This document shows positions 1 to 9,279 of a stretch of 64,000 nt of DNA, one piece after another. This DNA is from DATAXI01 sp963756185 (GTDB lineage: Bacteria > Verrucomicrobiota > Verrucomicrobiia > Chthoniobacterales > Chthoniobacteraceae). Below the pieces are notes generated by a model that worked only from the letters and a program-made list of their open reading frames with translations, was not told where the DNA came from and did not search any database. The position numbers and the translations under genes were made by a program. The first letter of the stretch is position 1, and every line of letters begins with the position of its first letter. The stretch lies in contig CAVWMS010000015.1 of the NCBI GenBank assembly GCA_963756185.1, positions 186,001 through 250,000 of the forward strand. The letters are read 5' to 3'.

Positions 1-412
1 ACACCATGATCGAGACCGGGCTCGCGGCGAAAATCGCGAGCGCCCACCAAGGCGGCTGCCCGGTCAACTTCCGCACATACAACAGCCCCAGCACCAGCCC
101 GATGTCCGCGACGATGGAAAACAGCCGCAGGATTTCCGCGAACATCCGGTAATAGCCGCCGGTCGCCATATACAACTGATAGATCAGCCAGCCCGTCAGC
201 GGCGTGTGATTGAAAATGGTGGTCCCGGTGTACATGCGCACCAGGCCATGCCGCTGGATTGCCCTGGCAAAATAAAAAAACAACTCCGAGTCTGAAGTTC
301 CCAGGCTGCTGAAATCCCACAGCGCCTTCAGGGCCGTCGCCACGCCCAGCAGCGCCAGCACGATCACGCCGGGGGAGATGCGTTGGGACAATTTGGGATG
401 CATTAGCCCCAT
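1..412 (-). CDS. Polytopic membrane protein, glycosyltransferase-like (N-terminal part, runs off window)
   Basis: The reverse strand is open from an ATG at 412 (a second in-frame ATG lies at 403) to the left edge, about 137 codons. The N-terminus is a short basic segment followed by a hydrophobic helix (SPGVIVLALLGVATALKAL). Then comes a soluble stretch with FNHTPLTGWLIYQLY, then more hydrophobic segments ending PPWWALAIFAASPVSIM. This layout, with an AASPVSI-type motif after a PPWW turn, resembles lipid-linked-sugar mannosyl/glucosyltransferases with many membrane helices (GT87/ALG-like). The catalytic loop would lie in the missing part or is not obvious, so the substrate is unknown. It diverges from the beta-helix gene at 554. 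Confidence 0.5.
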   Translation of the reverse strand, partial: MGLMHPKLSQRISPGVIVLALLGVATALKALWDFSSLGTSDSELFFYFARAIQRHGLVRMYTGTTIFNHTPLTGWLIYQLYMATGGYYRMFAEILRLFSIVADIGLVLGLLYVRKLTGQPPWWALAIFAASPVSIMV

Positions 413-553
413 TTTTATAGCCAGTACCGTGCCCCGGGAGCGCAGAGGACATTCCGATTATGTCAATATGCGCCAGCAAGCACTCTTCCGTATCCCTATT
501 TGCTTGCGAAATGACTATCTGCGCCCAAGAACAGTTTCCGAAAATCGCTCAAA
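413..553. other. Divergent intergenic region
   Basis: Short region between two divergent genes, expected to hold both promoters. I see no convincing -35/-10 pair, repeat or structured RNA in it. Confidence 0.3.
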
Positions 554-2307
554 ATGAAGCTCAAACGTTCCGCAACTCCCAGGCAGTGCCGCCGCAGCCA
601 CTGTGACATCGAACCGCTGGAAGCGCGCATCGCACCCGCGGCATTCGTTGTAACCAACCTTAGTGACACCGCGTCATCGGGCACGCTAAGGGAGGCAATC
701 GCCGCGGCAAACTTGGCCTCTGGAGCCAGCACCATCGCTTTCAAGCCGGGACTTCACGGCACGCTGAACCTCTCCTCCGGAGCCCTCGTCATCACGGCGG
801 ACGTGACGATCAAGGGACCGGGCTCCGGCGCGGTGAAGGTGAACGCCGGAAAAAATTCGCAAGTGTTTGAAACCGGCCCGGGCGCCGTCAGCATCAGCGG
901 CCTGACGATCACCGGCGGCAAGACCGGCGGCTCTGGCGGGGACATTTCGAGCACCGGTTCGCTCACGCTCGACAAATGCGTGATCACCGGAGGCACGGCG
1001 ACATCTGGCGGCGGGCTCTATTTTAATTCGAGTTCGGGAGTATTGGTTGTGACGGACTCGGTGGTGAGCGGAAACAGTGCGCCCACCCAGTTCGAGTCGA
1101 TAGGTGGAGGCATCGATATCCACCAGGCCGGAGGGGGGCGCAGATAACCTCCACCAGGATCACGGACAACAGCTCGGTAGGGACCCCGGCCGGCCTGCAG
1201 ATCAGCTTCATTACCGGTCAAACCGCACCGATTACTGTCACGGATACGGTAATCTCCGGCAACTCCGGCTACGGAGGACTCGAGGTAAATGGAACCAGCG
1301 GCGCGACGCTGGAAATCAGCAAAACAACCTTAAGCGACAATAACTCCATTGTCGGCGGGGCGGGATATATCTACGCACCCAGCGGAATGCAGGTCACGAT
1401 TTCCAATTCCACGATTTCCAAAAACAAAGCCACCGAAATAGGAGGCCTGCAATTGAACGGCGCGGGTTCTTTTACGCTCTCGGGCTGCGTCCTCTCCGGG
1501 AACACCGCACCGGATAATGGTGGTGCCCTCAGCATCGACCAGGGTGCGTCGCTCACCCTCGAGAATTGCAAATTGACCGGAAACAAATCCCAGGGAGTCG
1601 GCGGGGCTGTTTATTTCGGAACCGCGGCATCTTCGCTGACCGTGCAGAACTCGACCTTCTCCGGGAACAAAGCCACGGACGCCGGCGGTGCAATCGGCGG
1701 GGCGGGCAGCCTCAACCTCACCGTCACCGGCTCGCATTTTACGAAGAATGTGGCCGCCCCCGGAGGCGCCATCGGAATCAATTTGACCGGGACCACCTCA
1801 ATCACTGGCAGCACTTTTTCTGACAACGAATCGACGACGCTCGGCGGCGCGGCCTATCTTGCCGGAAGTGGCAACGTGACCATCCAGCAATCGACGTTTA
1901 GCGGCAACAAAGCGTTGGCCTACGGCGGGGGTGGCATCGCGATCAACTCCAGCGCCGCCAGCGTGATGCTCACCTCGAACATCATCACGGGCAATAAAGC
2001 TTTAAGCAACCGATACGGCGGCGGGCTCTACATCGAGGGAAGCCTGGCTTTTACGATCTCCGGCGGTAAGATCGAGGGCAACTTTGCCGGCGGTCAAGGG
2101 GGAGGAATCGCTATCGAAGGCGACGCCTCTGGTACGATTACGCTGCCGGGCATTACTATCACCGGCAATCATTCCTCAGGGTACGGCGGCGGAGTGGCCA
2201 ACGAATCGACCGGCACGGTCACGATGAATGCCTCTCTTGTAACCGGCAACTTCGGAATTCCGGGACCCGGCGGCAAATACAGGAACACCTACGGTACCTT
2301 TGCGTAA
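554..2307 (+). CDS. Secreted parallel beta-helix protein with EPLEARIAPA N-terminal motif (one frameshift)
   Basis: The first part (554-1147) starts with a basic, poorly hydrophobic leader containing IEPLEARIAPA (residues 19-29), then GTLREAIAAAN (43-53), the LREAI motif that commonly opens secreted beta-helix proteins. The rest is made of short repeats of the type SGNxAxxxGGA, as in Pmp-like or right-handed beta-helix surface proteins. The reading frame breaks in a run of six G at 1135-1140. Adding one G joins it to AQITSTRITDN and on through 2307, giving about 584 residues. There is no C-terminal sorting domain, autotransporter barrel or PEP-CTERM. The leader motif resembles the LExR-type N-termini of large planctomycete/verrucomicrobial surface proteins. 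The ligand is unknown, and the frameshift may be a sequence error. Confidence 0.7.
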
Positions 2308-2331
2308 CCCCGTCCGGGGCCTGCCTGCGGT

Positions 2332-3246
2332 CTACCCCTTCTGCGCCCAGCAGGCCTTCAGGTATTGCTCGCCTGTGAAATCGGGCGGCATCTTTCGCGA
2401 CGAGATTTTCCACGCGCCCGGCCTCTCCAGGCCTTGGTCAATCAGCCGGCGGAAAGATTCCACGGAAAGCGTCCGCTGATTGGTCGAGCAAAAGAGCGCG
2501 CCTTGCCCGGTCAGCAACGATTCGGCCGTGCGGATCAGGTCCGGGAAGTTTTTTTCCACCGTAAAGACGCGTCCCTCCTTGCCGCGCGAAAAGGTGGGCG
2601 GGTCGAGGATGACGAGGTCGAACCGCCGGCCTTTGCGCGCGAATCGTTCGAGCCAGTTTTGGGCGTCGCCATAGATGAATTCGTGCCCGGCCGCGTCGAT
2701 GCCGTTCAATTCATAATTGCGCCGGCCCCAATCGAGATACCGCTTTGACAGGTCGACGTTCACCGTTTCCGCGCCCCCCAGCGCCGCCGCCACGCCGAAC
2801 GCGCACGTGTAGGCGAAGCAATTGAGCACGCGCAGGCCGCCCGCCCGCTTCCGCACCTCCAGCCGGTTGTCCCGCTGGTCCAGGAAAATCCCCTGCGAAT
2901 AGCCCGCCGTAAAATCGATCCAGATACTCATCTCGGCCTGCTCCGCCACGACGAACGGCTCGCGCGCCTCCTCGCCCTGTATCCGCACCGGCGCCCCCTT
3001 CTGCTCGCCCAATTGCTTCCAGTAGATCGCGCGAAACGTGTCCGCCCCGCGCAGCCATTGCGGAAACTCCCCTTCCCACGTCTGCACCAGCGCCCGTCCC
3101 GCGTAATCGTCAATCTCGATCCCCTTCAATCCATCGCCTTCGCCATCCACCAGCCGCAGCGCGGTAGTCCCGCCGGCCCGCAGCCTGTCGCGGGCGCGCA
3201 TGGAGCGGTAAAGGGTCTCGATCACGGCAACGGTATTAGAGCCCAA
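2332..3246 (-). CDS. Class I SAM-dependent RNA methyltransferase, RlmI/RlmK-like
   Basis: A 304-residue protein of the family that methylates 23S rRNA cytosine C5 (RlmI-like). Residues 10-60 match the small beta-rich segment before the catalytic domain (LRLVDGEGDGLKGIEIDDY). GIFLDQRDNR (119-128) precedes the SAM-binding motif I, VLNCFAYTCAFG (140-151), and motif IV, DPPTFSRG (215-222), follows. It is shorter than E. coli RlmI because a full PUA domain is absent from the N-terminus. It runs convergent with the beta-helix gene, and a TTCGAA-rich repeat lies just upstream. The family is clear. The exact modified nucleotide is inferred. Confidence 0.8.
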   Translation of the reverse strand: MGSNTVAVIETLYRSMRARDRLRAGGTTALRLVDGEGDGLKGIEIDDYAGRALVQTWEGEFPQWLRGADTFRAIYWKQLGEQKGAPVRIQGEEAREPFVVAEQAEMSIWIDFTAGYSQGIFLDQRDNRLEVRKRAGGLRVLNCFAYTCAFGVAAALGGAETVNVDLSKRYLDWGRRNYELNGIDAAGHEFIYGDAQNWLERFARKGRRFDLVILDPPTFSRGKEGRVFTVEKNFPDLIRTAESLLTGQGALFCSTNQRTLSVESFRRLIDQGLERPGAWKISSRKMPPDFTGEQYLKACWAQKG

Positions 3247-3251
3247 ACTGA

Positions 3252-3287
3252 GAATTCGAAATTCGAAACTCGAAATTCGAAAATTTT
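3252..3287. repeat. TTCGAA-type intergenic repeat, copy 1
   Basis: AT-rich stretch built from overlapping GAATTCGAAATTCGAA units. Related stretches occur at 4363-4398, 11821-11861 and 13936-13970, all between genes. A GC hairpin (GGCGC-TTC-GCGCC, 3289-3301) follows directly. Confidence 0.7.
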
Positions 3288-3322
3288 GGCGCTTCGCGCC
3301 TTTGCCGGAGGCGCCGCGTCGT

Positions 3323-4327
3323 TTACTCGACCGGGCTCTTGAGCATCGACCTGAACTTCACCCGCCGCCACGCCGCCACACCAATAATCCCCAGTCCCAC
3401 CAACCCAGGAATCAAGCCCGACGGCTCCGGCACCGGGACAATGACGAGCCCAACCGGGTCTCCCAAGTCCTCGGCCGGGGACGCTAGTACCTGTCCGCTC
3501 GTCCCTCCTTCCGCTATCGAATAGTCCGTGATCGCATCCCCGCCCGAGACGTAAAGAAGTCCGTCGTAAGCAGCCAGCCCCACGGGACGCTCCACTCCGT
3601 CAAACTCGTCTGCGAACAAAGACTCGCTCGAATTTCCCCCCGCCAGCGTGTAATCCACGATAGAACTGTTGCTAAAGTTGGCCGCGTAGAGCACGCCGTT
3701 GGAGATCGCCATTGAATTGCAGTTGTCCAATCCGGTCGACGCAAACCCCGTTACACTAGAGCTTCCGGTGGTCAGCGAATAATCCACGATCGTGTTATTC
3801 CCCGCGTTCGATACGTAAAGAATGTTCCCGCAGATCGCCAGCGCCGCCGGTCCGTCTAAGCCACTCGACGAACTCGCGAACTCGCTCAGGCTCCCCGTGG
3901 TCAGTGAATATTCCTCGATGGAGTCAGTCGCAATGTACGACAGGTAAAGGTCATCGCCTGAAATTGCCACCCCAGAGGGCGTCGGGCTCGTCGGATTCGT
4001 CGGGCCCGTGACGAAGAATGATCCCTGCCCTCCCGAGAGCGGAAGCTCTGCAATCCAGCCGTAAGTCAATGTCACATAAAGATTTCCATTCGCGATCGCC
4101 GCGGCAGTCGGGCTGGGTGGCAGGCTATTATAGAATGTCGATGGGGAACCGCCTGGCAGCGTGAGCTCGTCGACAACCCCGTTTCCGGGATTCTCACAAT
4201 ACAAAGTCTGCGCACCGACACGTCCGCCACCCCCAACCACCAGCGCAAAGGCCGCCAATAGTGCGCCCGCTGGCCACAACCCGGAGCGTAAGTGGAATAC
4301 CGGGGCTTCCCCCTTTTGTTGTCGCAC
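3323..4327 (-). CDS. PEP-CTERM sorted exported protein with NHL-like repeats
   Basis: A 334-residue exported protein. A basic start and a hydrophobic stretch (LWPAGALLAAFALVVGGGGR) ending near VGAQ form the signal peptide. The middle holds repeats such as LYVSNAGNNTIVDYSLTTGSSS, LYAANFSNSSIVDYTLAGG and LYVSGGDAITDYS, typical of six-bladed propeller (NHL/SMP-30-like) proteins. The C-terminus has VPVPEPSG, a hydrophobic helix (LIPGLVGLGIIGVAAW) and a basic tail (RRVKFR), which is the PEP-CTERM sorting signal recognised by exosortase. No exosortase gene is in the window. The ligand is unknown. Confidence 0.85.
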   Translation of the reverse strand: MRQQKGEAPVFHLRSGLWPAGALLAAFALVVGGGGRVGAQTLYCENPGNGVVDELTLPGGSPSTFYNSLPPSPTAAAIANGNLYVTLTYGWIAELPLSGGQGSFFVTGPTNPTSPTPSGVAISGDDLYLSYIATDSIEEYSLTTGSLSEFASSSSGLDGPAALAICGNILYVSNAGNNTIVDYSLTTGSSSVTGFASTGLDNCNSMAISNGVLYAANFSNSSIVDYTLAGGNSSESLFADEFDGVERPVGLAAYDGLLYVSGGDAITDYSIAEGGTSGQVLASPAEDLGDPVGLVIVPVPEPSGLIPGLVGLGIIGVAAWRRVKFRSMLKSPVE

Positions 4328-4362
4328 GGCTGCTACAGGCTAGCGACTAATCTCGAAGATAC

Positions 4363-4398
4363 AATTTCGAATTTCGAATTTCGAATTTCGAATTTTTT
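4363..4398. repeat. TTCGAA-type intergenic repeat, copy 2
   Basis: Four tandem ATTTCGA units followed by a T/C run, in the divergent gap between the PEP-CTERM gene and the phosphohexomutase gene. Confidence 0.7.
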
Positions 4399-4440
4399 CC
4401 CTTTAATGATCCTTCGTCGTCTCGAAACCACCGCCCACTC

Positions 4441-6306
4441 ATGCCCGATCTCTCCGCTTCCCTCGACGCCGCCGTAGCCTCCGGCCATCTGCTCGACAGC
4501 AGCGCCCGGAACATCCGCCAATTGCTCGCCCGCACCAGCTCCCCCGTCGATCACGCCAGCATCCTCGAGCTGGCCGATCTCGCCGCCTGGCCCGAGTTCA
4601 ACGACCGCTTCTTCCGCACGCTCGCCTTCGGCACTGGCGGGCTGCGCGGCCGCACCATCGGCAAAATCGTCACCAGGGCCGAGGCCGGCGCGCCGCAGCC
4701 GCTCGGCAGGCCCCAGTTCCCGTGCGTCGGCACCAACGCGATGAATTACTTCAACATCTCGCGCGCCACCCAGGGCCTCGTCGCCTACCTGAAGGATTAC
4801 CTCGCCACCGAGGGCCGGTCCGGCAGGCCGAAACTCTGCATTGCCCATGACACCCGCCATTTCTCCCGCCAATTCGCCGAGCTTTGCGCAAATGTCGCCG
4901 TCGAGAACGGCTGCGATGCCTTCCTCTTCGAGGGACCGCGCTCCACCCCCGAGCTCTCCTTCGCCGTCCGCCACACCCGCTCCGATGCCGGCGTGGTCAT
5001 CACCGCCAGCCACAATCCCCTGCACGACAACGGCTTCAAATGTTACTTCGCCGACGGCGCCCAGGTGGTCGAGCCGCACGCCACGGGCATCATCAATAAA
5101 GTCAACGCCATCGAATCCGACGCCTACACCCCGCTGCCGGAAAAGGGCGTGCTCGAATCCCTCGGCCGCGACCTGGACCAGGCCTACATGGCCCGGCTCG
5201 AAACCCTCGTCCTCGATCCCGCCACGGTCCGCGCGCAATCCAGCCTGCGCATCGTCTATTCCTCCATCCATGGCACCGGCGGCGTCATCATCCGGCCAAT
5301 GCTCGAGCGTCTCGGCTTCCACGCCTCGACCGTGCCCCAGCAGGACGAAATGGATGGCCGTTTCCCCACCGTGAAATCGCCCAACCCGGAGAACGCCGAG
5401 GCGCTCCGCATGGCCATGGAACTGGCCGACAACGAGCAGGCCGACCTCGTCATCGGCACCGACCCGGATTGCGACCGCATGGGCGTCGCCGCGCGCGGCC
5501 CGGATGGCAAACTCCAGCTCCTCACCGGCAACCAGATCGGCTCGCTCATGGCCTGGTATCGCGCCCGCACCTTTTTCGAGCAGCGCATCCTCGACGCCTC
5601 GAATGCATCCCGCGCCGTCATCATCAAGACCCTCGTCACCACCGATCTTCAAAAAACCATCGCCCGGCGTTTCGGCCTTCGCTGCGTCGAGACGCTCACC
5701 GGCTTCAAATACATCGGCGAAAAGCTGGGCAAATACGAAAACGCCATCCCGCCCGCCCTGCGCGTCAATTACCGCTCGCTGCCCGAAACCGAAACCCGCC
5801 GGCTGCGCCTCGAGTATTCCACCTTCTATGTCTTCGGCGGCGAGGAAAGCTACGGCTACAGCGGCGCCGATTTCGTCCGCGACAAGGATGCCAACGGCGC
5901 GGCGGTGATGTTTGCCGAGGTGGCAGCCTACGCAAAATCGCGCAGCCTCACCCTCCCCGGACTGCTCGATGAAATATATTCCGAGTTCGGTTTTTACACC
6001 GAAATGGGCCAATCGATCACCATGGAAGGCGCCGAAGGCGCCGCGCAAATCCAGCTCCTGGCCGATTCCTTCGCCGCCAGCCCGCCGGACTCTCTGGACG
6101 GCTCAAAGGTTGTCTCCACCATCAATTTCGCAAACCAGGAGATCTTCGATTCCGAAGGCGACCGGCTTCCATCCGAAAAAATGCTGATGATCGAACTGGC
6201 CGATGGCCGCCGCGCCGCCGTCCGGCCCTCCGGCACGGAGCCAAAGATCAAGTTTTACCTCTTTGGCCATCGCGCACCGCCCGCTGGCGCGAAGTTTGCT
6301 CCATGA
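4441..6306 (+). CDS. Phosphohexomutase (phosphoglucomutase type)
   Basis: A 621-residue alpha-D-phosphohexomutase, which interconverts hexose 1- and 6-phosphates through a phosphoserine. All four signature loops are visible: the phosphoserine loop VITASHNPLHDNG (Ser near residue 190), the Mg-binding loop GTDPDCDRMG (about 339-348), the sugar-binding loop GGEESYGYSG (about 466-475) and the phosphate-binding loop RPSGTEPKIKFY (about 595-606). The length fits the larger PgcA/PGM2-like branch better than 450-residue GlmM. It would feed glucose 1-phosphate into glycan or storage-polymer synthesis. Substrate preference between glucose and mannose cannot be read from the sequence. Confidence 0.9.
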   Translation: MPDLSASLDAAVASGHLLDSSARNIRQLLARTSSPVDHASILELADLAAWPEFNDRFFRTLAFGTGGLRGRTIGKIVTRAEAGAPQPLGRPQFPCVGTNAMNYFNISRATQGLVAYLKDYLATEGRSGRPKLCIAHDTRHFSRQFAELCANVAVENGCDAFLFEGPRSTPELSFAVRHTRSDAGVVITASHNPLHDNGFKCYFADGAQVVEPHATGIINKVNAIESDAYTPLPEKGVLESLGRDLDQAYMARLETLVLDPATVRAQSSLRIVYSSIHGTGGVIIRPMLERLGFHASTVPQQDEMDGRFPTVKSPNPENAEALRMAMELADNEQADLVIGTDPDCDRMGVAARGPDGKLQLLTGNQIGSLMAWYRARTFFEQRILDASNASRAVIIKTLVTTDLQKTIARRFGLRCVETLTGFKYIGEKLGKYENAIPPALRVNYRSLPETETRRLRLEYSTFYVFGGEESYGYSGADFVRDKDANGAAVMFAEVAAYAKSRSLTLPGLLDEIYSEFGFYTEMGQSITMEGAEGAAQIQLLADSFAASPPDSLDGSKVVSTINFANQEIFDSEGDRLPSEKMLMIELADGRRAAVRPSGTEPKIKFYLFGHRAPPAGAKFAP

Positions 6307-6410
6307 AGAATTGCGAATGGTGAAGCAGGAAGTCATATCGTCCGTGGAAATGCTCTGGACGGCCATCAAGGCCGATGTCCAGCGGCGCATCGCGGCGTAA
6401 CCCCATTTTT

Positions 6411-6725
6411 ATGGAAATTAACCTGGATGGCGGCGAAAAAGAGATTCTGAAGGCCATCGGCCTCGGCGGCACCAACACGACCGGCATCCAGTTGCTCGAG
6501 CGCGTCCCAGGGATGGACGAGGCCGAGTTCGTTTCCACCCTCCGCGGCCTGATGACGATGGGCTATATCCTCGCCGACAAACAATCCTTCCACGATTTCG
6601 ACAACGTCGAGCACGCGGAATTTCACGTCAACTCCGGCTACGCGCGCGACCTGAAGGAAGCGATGGACCCCCGCTTCCGTCAGGAGCGCAGGGAGCGGCG
6701 CAACCGCCGCGTCCGGCGGCAGTAG
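6411..6725 (+). CDS. Hypothetical protein, 104 aa, possible winged-helix fold
   Basis: I chose the ATG at 6411 (MEINLDGGEKEILKAIGLGG) over an upstream in-frame ATG at 6375, because the preceding codons do not look like protein. The protein is small and acidic at the start. A helix-turn pattern follows (EKEILKAIGLGGTNTTGIQLLERVPGMDEAEFVSTLRGLMTMGYILADK) that resembles a winged-helix/MarR-like unit. The tail is very basic (RFRQERRERRNRRVRRQ), which would suit nucleic-acid or ribosome contact. I do not recognise the family. It follows the phosphohexomutase by about 100 bases. Confidence 0.65.
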   Translation: MEINLDGGEKEILKAIGLGGTNTTGIQLLERVPGMDEAEFVSTLRGLMTMGYILADKQSFHDFDNVEHAEFHVNSGYARDLKEAMDPRFRQERRERRNRRVRRQ

Positions 6726-6833
6726 CGGCTGCCCGGCGGGCATCCAAAAGACACCCTCTCGCGCACCGGCCAGATTTGCTCTGTCCCCCGGGCCTCTTCC
6801 GGGTAATCCTTTTGGGCAAAGCAATCCGCGCAA

Positions 6834-8477
6834 TTGGCCACTCCATCCGCTGAACGTCATCACCGAGTCCTGGGCCTCTGGCCGTGGGTCTGCGCCGCCG
6901 CAAGCGGGTTTCTCCTCGCGCTTTGCTATCCCGGATGGGACCAGGGCTGGCTTGTTTGGATCGCGCTGACCCCGCTCATCGCCGCCGTCTGGTTTTCCCC
7001 GCGTCCCGCGCGCCGGGCGTGGCGGCGCGATGCGCTGCTCGGCTACGTGGCCGGCTTCGTTTTCTTTGCGACGACGTTTTCATGGCTGGGCCAGCCGCTC
7101 GCCAGCCTCTTCCAGAACCAGTGGCTGATCTGTCTGCCGATCCTGCTCGCCGGCTATCTCGCCCTGTTCATCGCCTGCTGGAGCTGGTTCATCGGCCTGC
7201 TGCCGCGCGGCGACACCGCCTTCCTGACTTCGGGCCGCAATCTGCTCATCGCCGTTTTCGCCGCATCGGCCTGGACGGCCCTCGAATGGACGCGCGGCTG
7301 GCTCTTCGGCGGGTTCGGATGGAACGGCCTCGGCGTCGCGCTTCACCGCAACTTGGCGATGGCCCAGATCGTCGATATCACCGGCGTCTTCGGCCTGACC
7401 TTCCTCGTCGCCTTTTCCAACATCATCGCGCTCGTCACCGTCCGGCGTTTCATCGCGGAGGTCGGGCGGGCCCGCATCCGGCCGCACTGGGATTTCTCAG
7501 TCATGATGGCCGCGGTCGTAGGCGTTTGGGCTTACGGGCTTCACGCCCTCTTTCATCCGGTCGATCTCCCGCCCGCCCGCGGCGGCGATACCCTCCCGCT
7601 GCGCATCGCCGCCATCCAGCCGGATATCCGGGAATCCGACAAATGGAGCGACAGCACCATACCGCAAATTTACGAGCGCTACGACGGCCTGACGGAAACC
7701 GCGCTCGCCTGGCAGCCGCAACTCATGCTCTGGCCCGAGGCCGCGACGCTGACCGATCTCTACGACCCGTATACCTTCCCCGGGCTCAAGGCTTTCATCG
7801 CAAAGAGCGACACCGCCTTCCTGCTCGGCACGTTCCTTGCGCCGCCGGACCAGGGCGAATTCAACGTCGCCGCCTGCCTCACGGATCACGGGCAGCACGT
7901 GCAGATTTACCGCAAGATGCACCTCGTCCCCTTTGGTGAATACATCCCGCTGCGCCATTCGTTCCCGCTCTTCGCGGCCATCGCCGGCCAGCTCGTTCCC
8001 GCCGATCTCGTCCCCGGCAAGGAGTACACCGTGTTTCACCTCGATTCGCCGCCGGTCCGTCTCGGGCCGTTGATCTGCTTCGAGGACACCGACGGCGATC
8101 ACACGCGGCGTTTCGTCAACCAGGGCGCCGGCGGGGCGCAACTCCTGGTCAATATCACCAACGATTCCTGGTTCGGCCGCTCGCCCGGCGCCGAGGCGCA
8201 TCTCGCCAACGCCTTGTTCCGCGCCATCGAAAACCGGCGCCCGCTCGTGCGCGACTCGAACACCGGCGTCACCTGCTTCATCGACGCCCAGGGCAATGTC
8301 ACGCACGCCTTGCTCGACGCCGGCGGCGCCCCCTTCATGGAAGGGATCCTCTTCGGCACGGTTTTCGTCCCGCGCAACGGCCCCCTGACGTTTTACGCGC
8401 GCTTCGGCGATTGGGTGGCGTGGCTCTCCGTCGCGCTGTCGGTCGCGGCGCTCGGCTGTCGTTTCGTCCGCAAATGA
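6834..8477 (+). CDS. lnt: Apolipoprotein N-acyltransferase
   Basis: Inner-membrane enzyme that N-acylates the N-terminal diacylglyceryl-cysteine of lipoproteins, the last step of lipoprotein maturation. The start is a TTG at 6834; no ATG fits without losing the first membrane helix. About six helices occupy residues 10-230, then a nitrilase-fold periplasmic domain follows. The catalytic Glu lies in LMLWPEAATL (near 302), Lys in YRKMHLVPFGEYIPLR (near 360) and Cys in LICFEDTDGD (near 414). NDSWFGRSPGAEAH and a final hydrophobic helix complete the family pattern. The length of 547 residues is normal. The stop overlaps the next start as ATGA, so the deacetylase-like gene is probably co-translated. 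Confidence 0.93.
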   Translation: MATPSAERHHRVLGLWPWVCAAASGFLLALCYPGWDQGWLVWIALTPLIAAVWFSPRPARRAWRRDALLGYVAGFVFFATTFSWLGQPLASLFQNQWLICLPILLAGYLALFIACWSWFIGLLPRGDTAFLTSGRNLLIAVFAASAWTALEWTRGWLFGGFGWNGLGVALHRNLAMAQIVDITGVFGLTFLVAFSNIIALVTVRRFIAEVGRARIRPHWDFSVMMAAVVGVWAYGLHALFHPVDLPPARGGDTLPLRIAAIQPDIRESDKWSDSTIPQIYERYDGLTETALAWQPQLMLWPEAATLTDLYDPYTFPGLKAFIAKSDTAFLLGTFLAPPDQGEFNVAACLTDHGQHVQIYRKMHLVPFGEYIPLRHSFPLFAAIAGQLVPADLVPGKEYTVFHLDSPPVRLGPLICFEDTDGDHTRRFVNQGAGGAQLLVNITNDSWFGRSPGAEAHLANALFRAIENRRPLVRDSNTGVTCFIDAQGNVTHALLDAGGAPFMEGILFGTVFVPRNGPLTFYARFGDWVAWLSVALSVAALGCRFVRK

Positions 8478-9235
8478 GGGCGCTGGCTGTCAGCATTCAC
8501 GACGTGTCGCCGTTCACGCGCGAGGCGGTCACGGCGGTCCTTGCCGGCCTTGCCCGCGCCGGCGTCGCCCGGGTTTCGCTCCTCGTGGTGCCTGATTATC
8601 ATCATCGCGGCAATATCACCGCCGATCCCGCATTCGGCGCGTGGCTGCGCGAACTGACCGCCGCCGGCCACGAACCTGTGCTCCACGGCTATCATCACCA
8701 GCGCGTGCGCCGGCCGGGCGAATCGCCGCGCACCCGATTCTTCACCCGCTTCTACACGGCGGACGAAGGCGAGTTCTTCGACATCGGCCGCGATGCCGCG
8801 CGCGAGCTGCTCCTGCGCGGGCGCGCGGAAGTCGCCCGATGCGCGGGCGCCGAGCCGGCGGGATTTATCGCGCCGGCATGGCTGCTGAGCCCCGAAGGCG
8901 AAGCCGCCGCCCGCGAACTCGGCTTTGCCTACACCACCCGGCTCGAGTCGATGATCGAACTCGCTTCCGGCCGCGTGCATCTCTCTCAATCCCTCTGCTG
9001 GAGCACCCGCGCGGCCTGGCGGCGCGCCTCGAGCCTGCTATGGAACGCCCTGCTCTTTCGCCGCTTGCGCCAGAATCCGCTGCTGCGCATCTCGATTCAT
9101 CCTCCCGACGTCGCGCATGAAAAAATCTGGGCCCAAATCATTTCGCTGGTCCGGCGCGCGTTGACGGATCGCGAGCCGTTCGTTTATTGCGATCTGATTG
9201 GCCTCGAGGATGGCGCGAAACAAAAATCTGCGTGA
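8474..9235 (+). CDS. DUF2334-type polysaccharide deacetylase-like protein
   Basis: The start is the ATG at 8474 that overlaps the lnt stop; a longer frame opens at 8411 but only reads through lnt. The 253-residue product begins MRALAVSIHDVSP, the metal-binding opening of DUF2334 proteins (carbohydrate esterase 4 fold), followed by LHGYHHQ and GFIAPAWLLSPEG. The first Asp and the HGYHH histidines are the expected metal ligands. The NodB-type family removes acetyl groups from amino sugars; the DUF2334 branch is only predicted to do so. It sits between lnt and a glycosyltransferase, so a role in envelope or exopolysaccharide trimming is likely but unproven. Confidence 0.8.
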   Translation: MRALAVSIHDVSPFTREAVTAVLAGLARAGVARVSLLVVPDYHHRGNITADPAFGAWLRELTAAGHEPVLHGYHHQRVRRPGESPRTRFFTRFYTADEGEFFDIGRDAARELLLRGRAEVARCAGAEPAGFIAPAWLLSPEGEAAARELGFAYTTRLESMIELASGRVHLSQSLCWSTRAAWRRASSLLWNALLFRRLRQNPLLRISIHPPDVAHEKIWAQIISLVRRALTDREPFVYCDLIGLEDGAKQKSA

Positions 9236-9279
9236 ATCGCGCCTCAACCGGGGAGTAGTCTTCCCTCATCCCCGCCGGC

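Noticed and set aside
4333..6048. 571-residue minus-strand open frame across the phosphohexomutase
   Set aside because: Exact antisense of a gene with four conserved catalytic loops; Gly/Ala/Asp/Glu-rich shadow of GC-rich codons.
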